64,000 bases of DNA from Luscinia megarhynchos (lineage: Eukaryota; Chordata; Aves; Passeriformes; Turdidae). Below are positions 1 through 13,073 of this stretch, one piece after another. The notes under the pieces are model-generated. The model saw only the letters and a program-made list of their open reading frames with translations, searched no databases and was not told the origin of the DNA. Within the stretch, counting starts at the first letter, position 1. The number at the start of each line of letters is the position of its first letter. Both the position numbers and the translations under genes were made by a program. The DNA lies in NCBI GenBank assembly GCA_034336665.1, contig CM067592.1:51698473-51762472 (forward strand). Reading direction: 5' to 3'.

Positions 1-2057
1 TAACTCATGCATGTGAAACAGATAGAAGTAATCAGAAAGAATAACTGAATTTTAACACTTTAGCAGTTACATATGCTAAGCTCAAACTGGTTCTCAAATG
101 ATAAGGTATTAATAATTTTAAAGTGAGTTTCCCATGTATGAGAATAACTAAGAGAAGAACAAGCTACTTCATATGTTTTTAGCATCTTAATGCATATGAA
201 TGGGAAAGTCCTAAGAAATAGAGAACTCCTTTTTGACTTACTGAAGATTCTTGCACAGCTTCAATCAAAATAAAAATTAATATAAACTGAGAAATTTTGT
301 CACTTCAAAACAGAAACCTGCAAAGGGACTACAGGTGCAATGTTGAAAAATGCTCTTTGGTCATTTAGAGGTTGCATTATTTCCTTTGTGCTCCTGAAGA
401 TGCAGCACTTTTTCATATTCCTAACTGAGATGTCTTCTGAGGGAGTCTTTACTCACTCACTGCACATTGCTGTGCTCAGCAAGCAGAGATATCTATCCCA
501 GTGCAGCTCTTCTTGTTGATATTCCCTCAGGTTTTGAATACAGTTCCAGTGCACACAATCAGCAGAGCCTCTGGGCAAAATGTTTATTTGACGAGGCTGC
601 CTACACATGATCAAAATACTCTTTGGTTGTTAAATTTGAGTGAATTTTTACATTATAAATTATTCCATCATCAAAATGAAATAGTATTGTAGTGACAGTG
701 TCATGGCAGAGAGTCTGCTACTGGATTAGTAAGTGAAAACAATATGAATCCCAGTAACAAATAAAAGGCTGTATCAAAATCAAGTTAGCACTAATCTGCA
801 GAACAGTGATGGTTTTGATTTTCAGATACTTACTCCCATCACTGAACATGTGCATGCACAAATCAACTCTCATAAAGGGGTGTTTCTACCCCAAAAAGCA
901 ACCATGACAGCAGACAGTTATAGAGTTTACAAGTGGTCAGTCATGACCATTCATTGGTTTCAGTTGCCCTTATTGAAAAGTGCCTTAACTAAAGCATGTT
1001 TTAGATCCATGTATTTTGCAGAAGTCTCTGAAGGAATGAAATAGTTTTGTGTGATTATCTGGTTTTTTTTTTAAACTGTGGCTAATATGTTATTTTCAAA
1101 TTGTCATATAGTAAGCTGCAATTTGATTACTCTGAGCTCCTAATAAACAGCTATAGTTTATATACCAAGATTATACAAAAGCTTTTTATTTGTAATGCTA
1201 ATTGGTCATGTATGTTGCTTTCATTGTTTTGATATGTGAATTTCATTAATTTAATATCCTGATGCATTTTTGTATGCTGATGATTTTACACTTTGCTCTC
1301 TGAAGGTTAAGAGAAATATCAAATATAACCAAGGTTCATATTTTTCTCTAGAAATTAATATTTTCTTCTTTAACAGAGAGAATAGCCAAGTCTGGTAATG
1401 ACTAGGACAGTGCTGTACTTTACCATTATGTACTATAATTTATAAAGTAAATGAGGGTTGACTGTGAATTTCTCATCTAGTAGATGCTACATCAACACGT
1501 ATTTTTAAATGAATGTATGCAAAATCCAGTTTAGCATTCTTTTAGTTTGTTATCTTTGTCCTTAAGCCCTTCAAGAATGAAAGTCTTTACAAAGTCAAAT
1601 AAATTCATAGCTACAGTAGTGTTCCTCTTTGTCTTTCCCTAACATTGACAGTGCAACTCTTATTATTCTCTGCATACACATACAGAGGCTATGTGGGAAC
1701 ACAGTCTAAACAGAGAATAAAGAGAAAGTGAGCATAATGGAGAACTTGGAAGGCAGAAATAAGAAAGTAGCACAGATTTCTTTTTCTGCTCTTATTTTTT
1801 TTGGTTTATTAATTGGCATATGCTTTACTTTCCTTCCCACTGTGTTGAATACATAGGACCAATGATATTTCTTGAAAAATGAAGATATAAGAATGGTTAA
1901 TGTACTACATGGTAAGGTCAATGATTGCTACAGGAAACTACCAGTGTGACTTTGAGATTTTTCTGGGGTTTTCCTTACCACTCTTCCTAAGATTTATTTT
2001 AAACCCCAGCACTCTTTCACTCTGCTAAGTGTTCACATGAGCAGAATACTTCACTGA
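1..2057. other. AT-rich unique DNA, no certain gene
   Basis: No repeat family is recognised here. Open frames are short and broken by stops. At 461-692 both strands show splice-like edges with open frames, but they contradict each other and neither is called as a gene (see findings). An AATAAA hexamer lies near 770, but such hexamers are frequent in AT-rich DNA. Confidence 0.5.
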
Positions 2058-2059
2058 TG

Positions 2060-2092
<33 letters not shown>

Positions 2093-2094
2093 TT
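2058..2094. repeat. (TG)n microsatellite
   Basis: About 18 TG dinucleotide units with a single TT interruption near 2075. This is an ordinary dinucleotide microsatellite, likely polymorphic. The complementary (CA)n array lies about 550 bases downstream. Confidence 0.95.
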
Positions 2095-2642
2095 AGAGAC
2101 TTATAGGAATAACATCAGAGATCTTGGCATCAGTTGTTAGGTAACTGGAAGTTTACAGTTTCCTTATGGTATGGTGATTGAGGAGAAAGAAAGGGAGTTT
2201 GAAACTACTGTTCTAGTTGGTGTCCTCCTCTATATCAACCCCTTCAAGGATTTCTTATTCCATTCATGGTTCCTGGTTCTGCCCAGAAAGATGATTTGCT
2301 ACACTGGCAGATAGAATTGAAGCCCACCATCCTGTTGAGGGAAGGAACTGGTACTTGTGGTATCATCTTGAGAGAAGAAAGAGAGAAGATACAAAATGTT
2401 CATATTTGCTCAGCAACTTTAGAAAGTTTTAGTGATGTAGAACAAGAAAATAAAAGTTTAAGCAAGCTCCTCCATTACTTATAAAGAATGGTTTTACCCC
2501 AATATGTAATACTGGGAAAGCAACAAAACAAGCACAAACTTTCTCTGAGGCAGTGTTGTGTACAGATCTCTTTGGTCTCCGCTGGGTAGATGAGACATGG
2601 GCGCCTTTATTCCTTTTCACTCAAATTATTTATTCCTTTTCT

Positions 2643-2677
<35 letters not shown>

Positions 2678-2678
2678 A
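2643..2678. repeat. (CA)n microsatellite
   Basis: About 18 CA units with one AA interruption at 2671-2672. It is complementary to the (TG)n array at 2058-2094, so the two could pair in a single strand. Confidence 0.95.
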
Positions 2679-2797
2679 ATGATGTAGGAAGGAGTGCATA
2701 TGAGAGATTTTGGAGCTGTGGCCTGCAGAGGTGCTACCAAATTACAAGGGAATTGTGCTGTCAGCAGGCTAACACTTGTTTTGGTAAAAGAAGCTTG

Positions 2798-2811
2798 TTT
2801 TTTTTTTTTTT
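2798..2811. repeat. T14 homopolymer
   Basis: A run of 14 T. No retroposed body is visible next to it, so it is treated as simple sequence. Confidence 0.9.
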
Positions 2812-5800
2812 AATTTGTCAGCTGGGTGCTGTTCAGTTTTGAAGACAGCAGAAGAAGCCAGTTCTTCTCAGCTCTTGCACTCAAAGGACATACTAGAGGG
2901 GGATGCTGATGGGGATTTTAGCTTAATCTGAGCATTAGGAAGCCGTTCTTCTAAGCAGTGATCCCTGATTTTATTCCCAGTAATGCTCTTAAAGCCAGCC
3001 CAGAGCAGATGATGAGTGTGAACTCCTGCACAGCCACATTATAGTTAACTTTCTTCCACATATGAAATATGCACCCTTGCATTTTCTTCCATTTTGTGCA
3101 GAACTGAAAGCTATGTATTTAAGTCCTAAGTCTGACCCTTAATCTCTATATCCTAGAGAATAGAATATTCAGAGGGATAAGGTGGCAAAAGGCATGTTGG
3201 CACTCACTGAAATGTGGCTTTCCAAATCCTATGATACTCATCTGCTACTTCGATGAGCCTCATAAATTTGATTGAGGAGAAAAGCTGTTATCTTTTCCCC
3301 TCCTTCAGCAGAGAGCAGTGTTTCGTGCCTTTTTTTCCCAGGACAGGCAGTGCAGAGAATGAAGAGAAGAAGATTTGAGGTTTGAGTAGGAGCAGTCTGA
3401 TTATCCCAAACTCAATTAGCTGTTGAATTAACGTGTTTGTTGGGTAATTCAGACATAACAGATCCAATTATTAACTCATACATTTTCAGACTATATGGTT
3501 GAACCTGTTATAGAAAAATGCTCATTTTAGTTCCTTCCTTTTCTTTATGTTTTTAATCCACAGTATATCTTCACAAAACTTGAATATATTTTCCTCAAAA
3601 AAACTTTTGAGGAGTTTATTTGAAAATAGCAGTGCTTGCACACATTTAAATATGGAATAAAAGGCAAGGAAAATATGAATAGACAGGACTCAAAGAGAGA
3701 ATTTGGTATCTTATCAGTTCTGTCAGGACTGTCTGAGATACATAATATCTCTCCATGAAACCCTTGATTTGCTTATATCCCTACAATGTCACAAATGCAA
3801 CACTATTCCTATTGCAATGACAAATGTGTCTTAGAACTCATTTTTTCTTGACTTTGAAAGATGAGGAAGAATTGAGTCATAGACTAGTAAAACTTCTGTT
3901 GGTTAGCCTCAATTGTATGAGGAAAACAGGCTTCCACTCCAACGTAACAGCAGAATATTTGCAATAGATCTTAATATCAATGGTTATTATTATTTTTTTT
4001 GTAAAAGTAACATTCCAAAAATCAGTCAAACAAACAAAAAAAGCAGCTTGTCTGAATTATTCACAATATTATTACTAATAGTGGGTGTTGTACAGAACTC
4101 CTCAGACATATACACTGATTTTATAGAAACATGGCTATGAATTAGGGAAAAGTCTTAGTCTGAAACCTGTTTCTTATACTGTCATGACAAAGAAATATTT
4201 TTAGGTTAATTCTGAACATCTAATTTAGTGAGAAATAGAGGACACTGTACAGCATGTTCAATATCTGCAAGTTCTCTTCAGCATCATTTCATTTACTGGA
4301 TAAAATATCACATATGAACAAGTAAAAAAAGTTTAGTACTTGTACATATATGATGCTTCTTCAAACTCTATATAAATGCACAACATGAACTGGAAAATGG
4401 AAGACATGAAATTCAGTTGTTTTCCCTTTCATTGAACTGACAGCATATGTTGACTCCTCTGTTTTCTGAATTAAAAACTCACTTCTTGATCTTTGAACGG
4501 TACTATAGGATATAAAAAAACTCAGTCACGTTGAAATTCCTCCCAATATTTCTTTACTGTTTCTAAATCTGAACTGTAGACATGTTAGCGTACTGATTTT
4601 CTGTATGTATCTGGGAAAAATATTTAGCTGTGTAGGACTCTGTGATGTTACAATTAATGGTAATGGATTTTTGAGTAAAGAATCTCCTGAAGATCTTTTC
4701 ACTGTCGAATTCCAAGACTTGAAAAGGAGTCTCCAATCAATCAATAAATTTTGTGAGACCATATGTTTGGGCTTTGAATGAGTAAGAAAATGCATTTCTG
4801 CTTCCACCTTGTCTCTTGTTAAAGGGAAGACTTGGGGTAGGGAAAAGCAAATATCCTTGTTTGGAGGTATTTTTCTTATGTCAGTTACATCGTGCCAAAC
4901 ATGCAGAGCATGGGGAGGATCTTGGTGACTGTTCTGAGCCTGCTGTAGGTGATGCTAGAAAATACCAGATTTTCAGAGGTGCTGTTTTTTGCAATTAGTG
5001 AGATTCATGCAACCTCTTCAGTGCCAAAACTGATGTGAGCTGGCATCAGGAGACCTGACTCAAAAAGGAAGGGACAAGGAAAATCGGTGCAACAAAATTT
5101 CCCTAATAGTTAGAAATGAGAAGATCGTTCTGTTTAACTTTTCAATCTATACAGAAAGGAAAAGGAGAACAAGGAAAGCCCAAATATTATGGTGCTTATG
5201 AGGGCTAATAGACAGAGCCTTGTCATTCAAAGAGAACTTAAATTGATTGGAAAAGAATGACTTTCAAAGCCAATGTTATCCCAAAATAGGCCAGTATACT
5301 GATACTTTGATACGTTTTGAAATCTCATTGCATTTCATTGAAAGCTCATTTTTTATTATACTAAATGAGGTTGAAGTTTCACATTGATAAATGGGCTCCT
5401 TCCATTTGGCAGAAACAGAAAGATTAATTTAAGAGCAGAGGTAACTTGGATTGTGTCCTGTGGTTTTTCTTAGGGTTTTTAAAAATGCTGATCCAATGTA
5501 ATTAATCAAGCCATTTTATGACTTCAAGTCAGACCTACAGCAGCTTGGGATGCTATAATTTCTTTTTCCTTTACCATCTGCATGCATGAGGTCCTATTCA
5601 GCTAAATAACAGCCACAAGTGCTATCAAAGACAGTTAAAAAATAATGTCTCATTTATTTCTTTTTTATGTGTGGAATGCTTCCTTTTGCCCTGTAAGAGG
5701 GAAGCCAATATGGCCCAGATGAGATCAGAGGCTACCTCCTACCACAAGCTGTACTTTGGCATCCCCTGTGAATAATTCTGTCCTGCTCAGAGGAAAAAAT

Positions 5801-8800
5801 TCTATTTAACCTTGTGTTTTCTGTGGATGATGACTGCAAAAAGCATAAGAAAATAAAGTTAAAATTATTTTGCACATTAACCTTTCTTTCTTGTTAATTG
5901 CCAATGTGTTTTTCTTTTAAATTTAAATTTAAGCATGGTTTTTGAAAAATTCTGATGATCTTTTTATAATTTCTGTGAATATTTTTCAGATTTCCCTGAT
6001 TCAGGGTGAAAGTTTACAGACTGCTTCTATTCTATATATTGATCTGTACACCAGATGCACAAACGTGGTACATGTGAGAAACCTTCATGTCCTCTGCTGT
6101 ATTATCTCTTTCTAGTCTGGATTTTCTGAATTAATTCCATTGTCAAAACCCTTAAATTGTTGCCATTTTGGCAAAAATCCATCTATGCTAGAAATATTTC
6201 CTTTTTCCGTTGTGTCCCTCTTGGTGGGTTTTCAAAATATCCAGGGATGGACAGAAGACAAAAAATGGCAAAAGAAGTTATATTTTCCAGGTCCATTTCT
6301 TTCACTAAAAAAGGGAAACTTTATTTGCTGCTTTTAGAAACTTTCAGCTAAAAGTTGTACAAAATTTATTAATCATTTCAGTTGATCTCTGCCTTCCAAA
6401 AAGGAAAGTTTAAATTTTATAATTTTATTTTTTCATTTAAGATGATATTACTAGAGAAATAAATCTAAACAAAATAATTAATTTGAAGAAAATATGGTTT
6501 TAAAAATAATTCAAAATATTCTTCTTTTTCTTCTTGAAATATATTTAAAACATTAAAATGTTTTTAAAAACATTGGTACCTAATCTGAACATAATAATAA
6601 TAAATTATACAGCTTAGGTTGTAGACCAGAGTCACTTTTCTATACCCCAAATTAATTTCTTACAGAGATTTTTCATGTTACTAGTTACTCCTTTCAGGTC
6701 ATTTGCTGATGTTAAAAAAAAAAAAAACCTCTAAAAATGATAAAAAATCTGCTTGTGGACACTTTCTCAAAAATGAGAGTCTTAATAAAAAAGAAGTAGT
6801 TTATCTTCCAGTTCCTAGTTAGGGTTCTTTTTCCTTTATTTTTAATGAAGCTGGGCTTTAAGCCATGATATAAATTAGGAGTCTTTCACAAAGCCAGGGA
6901 GGAAGAGAAAGTGGTGCCAGCATCATTATATGTTGGCAACTGGAATATTTGCCTCAATAATGGAAGTTTGAAGACTATGACAGAATGAAATCAAGGTGAG
7001 ATTTGGTCTCAGATTTTCGGTAAGCTAGGGACATGATCCATCCACTGGACTAGAAGGATAGCAATTGTTTCTTGTCTTCCTCTTCCTTTTAATTAATGGT
7101 ATCCAAATTTCTTCTCAATTTTCAATGAAGGAATTTACATTTTAAAAAGTTTCATCATGGTGTCTTATATATTTTGATTTAAATTTTAATATATGTTCTA
7201 ATTTATTCTCTGATTTTGGAAAATATTCCAAACATTTTCCTCCAAATAGAGGTGGCTTTGTGTGTTCTGAGAACACTTTTAAACAACAATATTACAAAAA
7301 TATTTTGTTATTCTCCTTTTGCGTTTATGTCCCATTTAGTGGAATTGAGACCAGAGAAACAACCCTCATATTTTGTTACTTACCTACGAAAGGTTATGGC
7401 ATGGAAACAATTCATGGGTAGGCAAACAACAGAATATAGAGTCTGTCCACTGCACTGGCTCATCATCTTCAGTCAAGAATGTAAGAAAAAGTGGTTGTCT
7501 ATTTGCATAATTTCCTATAATACCTTCTAAAAGTTTATTAATTTCTTCTCTTCCCTCTCTCTCATTCAAATCTTTTGATTGTGCTTTCTTTTCATCAAGA
7601 CATTGGGAAATTTATGTGATTCTTTGTCAAGCCTTATAAGAATGACATATAATTGTTGACAGATGAACTTGAGGTTGACAGCAGCTGTGGAGCAGTGCAG
7701 CCCCCTAGAAGCATTAGTTCCTTAGTATTGGGACAGGCAACTTTACAGCTGTTTCACAAAAAACCCTGTTGATTGCAAAAACCTTTTAGCAGGCATGACT
7801 AGAAAATTAACAAAGTCATATACAAGGAAAAGAAAGTGTGAGCTTGAGTGCCTTCCTGTGGTAGAGAAAACTGAAATATTACCCATGCTAAACTTCTTCA
7901 CGTGGCTTTTTCAGCACAATGACAACAATTTAGTTCATTTTAGTGAGAGCACTACTTTAAATGTAGAAGTAGAGAAGTAATTCCAATAATAATTTTTTGC
8001 CAGTGGGATGTTATATTCTAAAAATGGCACAATAATAGAGTAAAATTGCTTTAAGTAATTTTAGATTAATAAACAAATATAAGCTTTTCTTTACTCTTTA
8101 TAGTAATGATTGTCCTAAATTGTCTCTGTCATGTGTATGGATTGCTGGATGTTGCTCTTTCATGAAGGTTCTGGGTTTTTATGAAAGCTCTCTCATGTTT
8201 AGCCATCTTTAAAACAACAGAGTGCTGAACAAAAGCTCTGTTTTCACAAGATTGGTGTTCACTGTTGCATGAGGGTTTCACCTCTCTGGCTGTGATAAGA
8301 AGGATGATGCCTCCTCTAATACTCAGCTGGTGAAATAGGAAAGGATTCTGGATCACATTAAATAGTCCTGTCAGAAATTTTTCAAGACTGAGCTTAGTGG
8401 TTAGGTTTTCTGCCTTGCTGCTCTCATGGGAAAGCTGGGACAGCACCCACACCTTGCCACGAGAGTTCTGGCAGCCCCATTCAGCTGAGCTGAATTCAGC
8501 AGTTGTGTGGTGAATTTCCCTTGCCGTTGTATCTTAATTTTTTTGACGTTTATATCATGAAAGACATTCAGTAGGGACACAGGCCAGCACTCAAACAGTA
8601 TGTTCTGTTATTTCTTCCCCACTGGGTTAAAAATAAAATGTCCATAGTTTTACATAGTTGTTCCCTTAAAAAGGAAGTTTGATTTGATCATGGATAATTG
8701 GTGGTGATCTTCTATAATGAAGTACTTTGGTAAAAGCCCGGATGTATTTTTATTATACTAAGAGAGATGGAACAGTTCTTGCTTTTAATGAAAGTTTTAG

Positions 8801-10815
8801 TTCCATATTAGGAAGCAATTTTTAAAGTTTTATTTGCTGAGAGTTGTTTTGACATACTAAACATAATCCTGTCAAGTACATAAATCCTGATGACATCTTT
8901 TCTCATGGTCCAATTTTTAAAAGAATTTGTAACTTGGTGACTTTAATTTTGAGGATTGTCATATTAATTACTTCAGAACAGCAATAAATATGTAAACTCA
9001 TTTGTTTTAATCTATTTTTTATCTCTGCAATGACTTGTTGCAGTGAGTTCCAAATACAAATGATGTGTCACATACAGAAAAAGACAGCTCCAGTTTTTCA
9101 CCATGCAATGTTCCAGTTTTGAACTCGTAACACACATCTATTCATGTTTTTGCCCAGAAAACAGGTGTTATCTAGCTGCCCATGGCAAAGAAAAATGAAA
9201 ATATGGCTCATTCTTCTTCTATTAAAACAATGATGTCACTTAATGTTTATATGACCCTGTGCTTAAAACCTTTTACAGATGTTAAGCAATTAATCACCAT
9301 AACAGTACTCTGCTAAGTTTAGCCTACAATTAGAGATTGCACTGAAAACTGTCTACTGTCCTCATTAAGTGCTTTGAAAGAAGATCTATCAAGCATCATG
9401 TTTGTGCTTGTTCATTTGCAGCAAAACACTTCAGCTTTCTTCTGGTCTCCAGTCCTCTCCTAGAAGTTTTCAGAAATGCTGCTGCTGCCTGCATCCCAGC
9501 TTGATAATTAAAATCATTGCGTCTTCCCACTCATTTTGGCATAAGAGAGATATCTAAGCAAATTAATAAGTCATACTCTGTGTTGTCCTTTGGCTTCCTA
9601 AGCTGGTTAAAAGTGTTTGTCATAAGGTCATAAGCAGACTGAAGGCAAGTTTTTGACTGTACATTACTTTCTGATTAAGTGATCATAAAGTCTTTAGATT
9701 ACCTAAAGTTATGAAATTATAAATAATTTTTAAAAACAAGAAGTTCAGTAATTAAGTGAACTTTCTTTAAATATATGAAAGATACTACTGGCTAAACTGA
9801 AAGGGGGAAATTAGATTGCCACATAACAAAATAATGATGAAAATTATTTACAACTTGGAGTTCCTGGTTCTGTGCTATCACATTGTTCCTATTTGACATT
9901 CTGCTCTTAAGCCTTCCTAACCTTCATCTCAGTCAAATGGCCTGAACAGCCATACCATGATGTCTTTAGAATCATAAATATCCCAGCCTTGAAATGTGAG
10001 TTTCTAGAAAGTGATTCCAATTACTTTGGCTTCTGTATAATTTATTTCATATCACTGTAGTTGCTAAAATTCAGCTGAAATTCACACATTACCCTTTTTG
10101 GGATTCATTGCAGTGTTCAATAGAATGTGAATAATATTAAGGCTGAAATGAAGCCTGGAGTAAACTGTGTGAAAATGTTTTTTCTGTTTTGAGGGATTTT
10201 TTTGATGTATCTTAAGTGATAGCTTTCAAGGGAGATGTAGGTTTTTGAGGTTACAAATCATTATGTTGAATGGCAAGTGCTCTTGATTTGAAAGTAGAAA
10301 CGTTGATATAACTTTGCTTATCTAAAATAAGGGTACAAGCCAGGAATCAGGTTTGGGTCAAGTTCTACCAGCTGGAAGGTGCTTAGAGGTTTATCACACA
10401 ACAAGAAATTTTTCAAACCCACAAGAGAATTAAAACTTCATCATACTAATAAAACCAGTTAATTTAATTCAGTGTTCCAATTTATCATTGTGACATGAGC
10501 CACTCTTATATCGGTTGCTGGAAACTATTGGAATTATTTTACGTAAAATTAATAATAACCCACACTTGTTTCTGTTACAAAAGTCAGACCTATGGACTAC
10601 AAATGTCTCATATTTCCAAATGTGACAGTCTGCTTTTAAATCTCTAGAGAGATTTGGTACTACATGAACAGGAAGCATCATCATATAGAACACAGAAGAA
10701 GTGTTGAAACTCTATTTTGAGCTATAAATCTGTATTTGTTTACATATTTGCAAAGAACCTAATGAGAGGGAGAACAGAATGACTATTATTGCAGGTTGGG
10801 CAGCAGATTTCTCAG
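2812..10815. other. Long AT-rich unique stretch, no gene seen
   Basis: Eight kilobases with no recognised repeat and no convincing exon. Short T and A runs occur (for example the A tract at 6714-6726). The longest open frame, 107 codons on the minus strand at 8129-8452, has no recognisable motif and no start or splice context. A plus-strand open frame around 4560-4790 reads well but ends in TGA immediately before a GTAAGA donor, and is not called. Confidence 0.5.
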
Positions 10816-11139
10816 GATCACAGAATAGATTATGTTTGAAAAGATCTCTAAAATCATTGAGCCCAACCTTTGACCTAATATCTCCAGGTCAACCAGACCC
10901 TGGTACTGAGTGCCACATCCAGACTTATCTTAAACACCTCCAGTGACTCCACCACCTCCCTGGGCAGCCCATTCCAATGTTTAATCATAATTTCTGTGAA
11001 GAAATTCCTCCTAATGTTCAGCCTGAACTTTCCATGGCACAGCTGCAGGCTCTGTTTCCTCTTCTGTCATTAGTTGCCTGGGAGAAGAGACTGACTCCCA
11101 TCTGGCTAAAACCTCTGTTTAGGTAGAGAGTGATAAGGT
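10816..11139 (-). mobile_element. CR1 LINE, 3' end fragment
   Basis: Read on the plus strand the element starts at its own 3' end (ATCACAGAAT). It then runs through the usual CR1 blocks: 'ccaacctttgacc', 'taaacacctccag', 'gactccaccacctccctggg', 'cagcccattccaatg' and 'gttgcctgggagaagag', stopping after 'gataaggt'. This is the reverse complement of the end of CR1 ORF2 plus the 3' UTR. CR1 copies are normally 5'-truncated, as here. The sequence is noticeably diverged, and the overlapping minus-strand frame at 11018-11323 has no independent meaning. Confidence 0.92.
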
Positions 11140-12606
11140 GTTGATATTTTAAAGAGCATGGTCTGCCCTGGGCATCCTTCTCAGCCATTGACAACATTTT
11201 ATTCTCAGTTATTGTGGTAAAAAGAAATTGTTTTTCCTCTTGTACTTGCTGCAGGATATTCTGCCAGGAATTCTGCCGGTATTTTAGCCTTTTGCTATCT
11301 GGGATACAGCAGAGCAGGTGCAATCCGAGTGTTTTGAAGTGTCAACAGAATTACTGACAATCCTCTATTGTATTTCTGTATAATTTCTGCATAATTTTTG
11401 TTCTGGGTATGTTTTGAATAAATTAATATCTCCAGTACACTTCACAGAGCACTAAGCAAATAAATGCAGCCAGTTTATAAACGTGCAATGCTTTTTGGGA
11501 GATAGATTTCAAGAAAATAACTTTAAAAGAAGCAGCAATCTAGGTAATTCTAGTTTTCTGCTTGAGTGGAAGAAGCATTGTGTCTTTGAACAAAGCAAAA
11601 TAGATAAAGCAATTCAAGACCAATATAAGAGGTATCTTACATCATAAGAGCAAATCTGTATAAAAAGCAAGGGATGATTGCTATTACCCAGTAAAAAAAG
11701 TTTGTCTCTACACATGTGGGAACAAAACAGTAGAATGCTCAGATGAATAGGGGCATAAAATGAAGTGCATGTAAAGTTAGTTGGCGTCCTTTATTTCAGG
11801 TGTATTTGGCACTATGTATCACAAGTTTCTTTGACAGAATGTTGTTATATCTACAGTACACACAATGTGTACTTCTTGGTATTGAACTCACAGAAGAAAT
11901 CATCCAAATTGCTCTAGTATCAATAGGCTATTTGTGCTGATTATATAAATATCTTCAAACTTTATGTCAGGGCTGGTGCAGTCCTCAGAATCTCCTGCAC
12001 TTTGGAATTTATTCTTTTTTTTTCTCCTATTTTATAATAAGATAGTATGCATAAAAAGAATATTTGACATCAAAATCAAGTCTATCACTTCAAGATACCA
12101 ATTCCAGGAAAAAAAAAGGAAATTACCAAACCAAACAATAAATTTCACATGTGCACTACAGTTCCTTATTTGTGGGCCTGGAATATTCTGTTTGCATATT
12201 CTATTCTGGGATATTGTGTTTGCATTCCAGGTTTATATTCTGAAGAAAGATCTAGAAAGTAACAATGATGAAACAGATTCTTACTTTTTACTTAAGAATG
12301 AGAAGTTTAAATCAATTTAGGATTCAGTGCAACTTTCTTTTATAAGGGCATGTGTGAAAGAATGCCGGAGAAGAAAGTTTTTTTCTCAGTCACGCAGAAA
12401 CAAGATATTGGTAAGATTTTAAGGCACCTTGTAAACTACCTAAAGAAAATCTAAGCACTTAAATGAAGTTCTACCTGCTTTGTGATACTGACTATTTTAA
12501 TCCAAGATCTTACCTGATTACCCTTCTATGGCAGAAAGGTTGTGATTTTGAGATAGGTTTTCCTCCAATAATAAGAGGTTTAACCCCTGGTCCTCTCAGA
12601 CGACCC
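11140..12606. other. Unique AT-rich DNA between two CR1 copies
   Basis: No repeat or exon is recognised. The plus-strand frame at 11964-12320 (118 codons) is AT-driven, with Phe/Ile/Lys-rich codons and no motif, and is not called as a gene. Confidence 0.5.
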
Positions 12607-13073
12607 AGAATCACAGACTCAAAGAATGTTTAGGGTGGGAAGGAGACGATCCAGTCCAACACCCCTGGCAGAGCAGGTGACATAGGAATGCATCCTGGTG
12701 GGGTTTGAATGTCTCCAGAGTGGGAGACCACACATCCTCTCTGAGCAGCCTGTTTCAGTGCTCTGCCACCCTCAGCATAAAGAAGCTCTTCCTCATGTTG
12801 AGGTAAACTTCTTGTGTTTTAGTTTATTGCTTGTGCTTCAGCTCTTTTCTGGGCACCACTGAAAAGATTCTGGCACCATCCTCTTGGGAGCTGCCTTAGA
12901 GGTACTTGTATACATTGATGAGATCTCTCTGTCTTCTTTTTTTCTACACAAAAAATGCCAAACTCCTACTGTTAATCCTCATAAGAGAGATACTCCAGGC
13001 CCCAAATCATCTTTGTGGCCACTGCTGGATCCTCTTCAGAAGCAGTTTCTCTTGAACTGTGGAGACCAGAGCT
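12607..13073 (-). mobile_element. CR1 LINE, 3' end fragment (second subfamily)
   Basis: The copy begins with 'agaatcacagactc' and contains the CR1 blocks 'gagcagcctgtttcagtgct', 'ttcctcatgttgaggt', 'gggcaccactgaaaagat', 'cattgatgagatc', 'ctcataagagagatactcca' and 'ccccaaatcatcttgtgg'-like text, ending near 'gaactgtggagaccagagct'. It is longer than the neighbouring copy at 10.8 kb. Its internal text differs (the 'contributing to gggcaccactg' branch rather than the 'gttgcctgggagaagag' branch), so it probably comes from a different CR1 subfamily and is a separate insertion in the same orientation. Confidence 0.92.

Noticed and set aside
4560..4795. Plus-strand open frame of about 75 codons (contains GFLSKESPEDLFTVEFQDLK)
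   Set aside because: It reads like protein, but the frame ends in TGA directly before the only good donor (GTAAGA), the acceptor is weak, and no phase-matched partner was found.
8129..8452. 107-codon minus-strand frame
   Set aside because: No motif, no splice or promoter context, and no repeat match. Treated as a chance frame.
11018..11323. 101-codon minus-strand frame
   Set aside because: It overlaps the CR1 3' fragment and unique flank, and shows no start context or independent motif.
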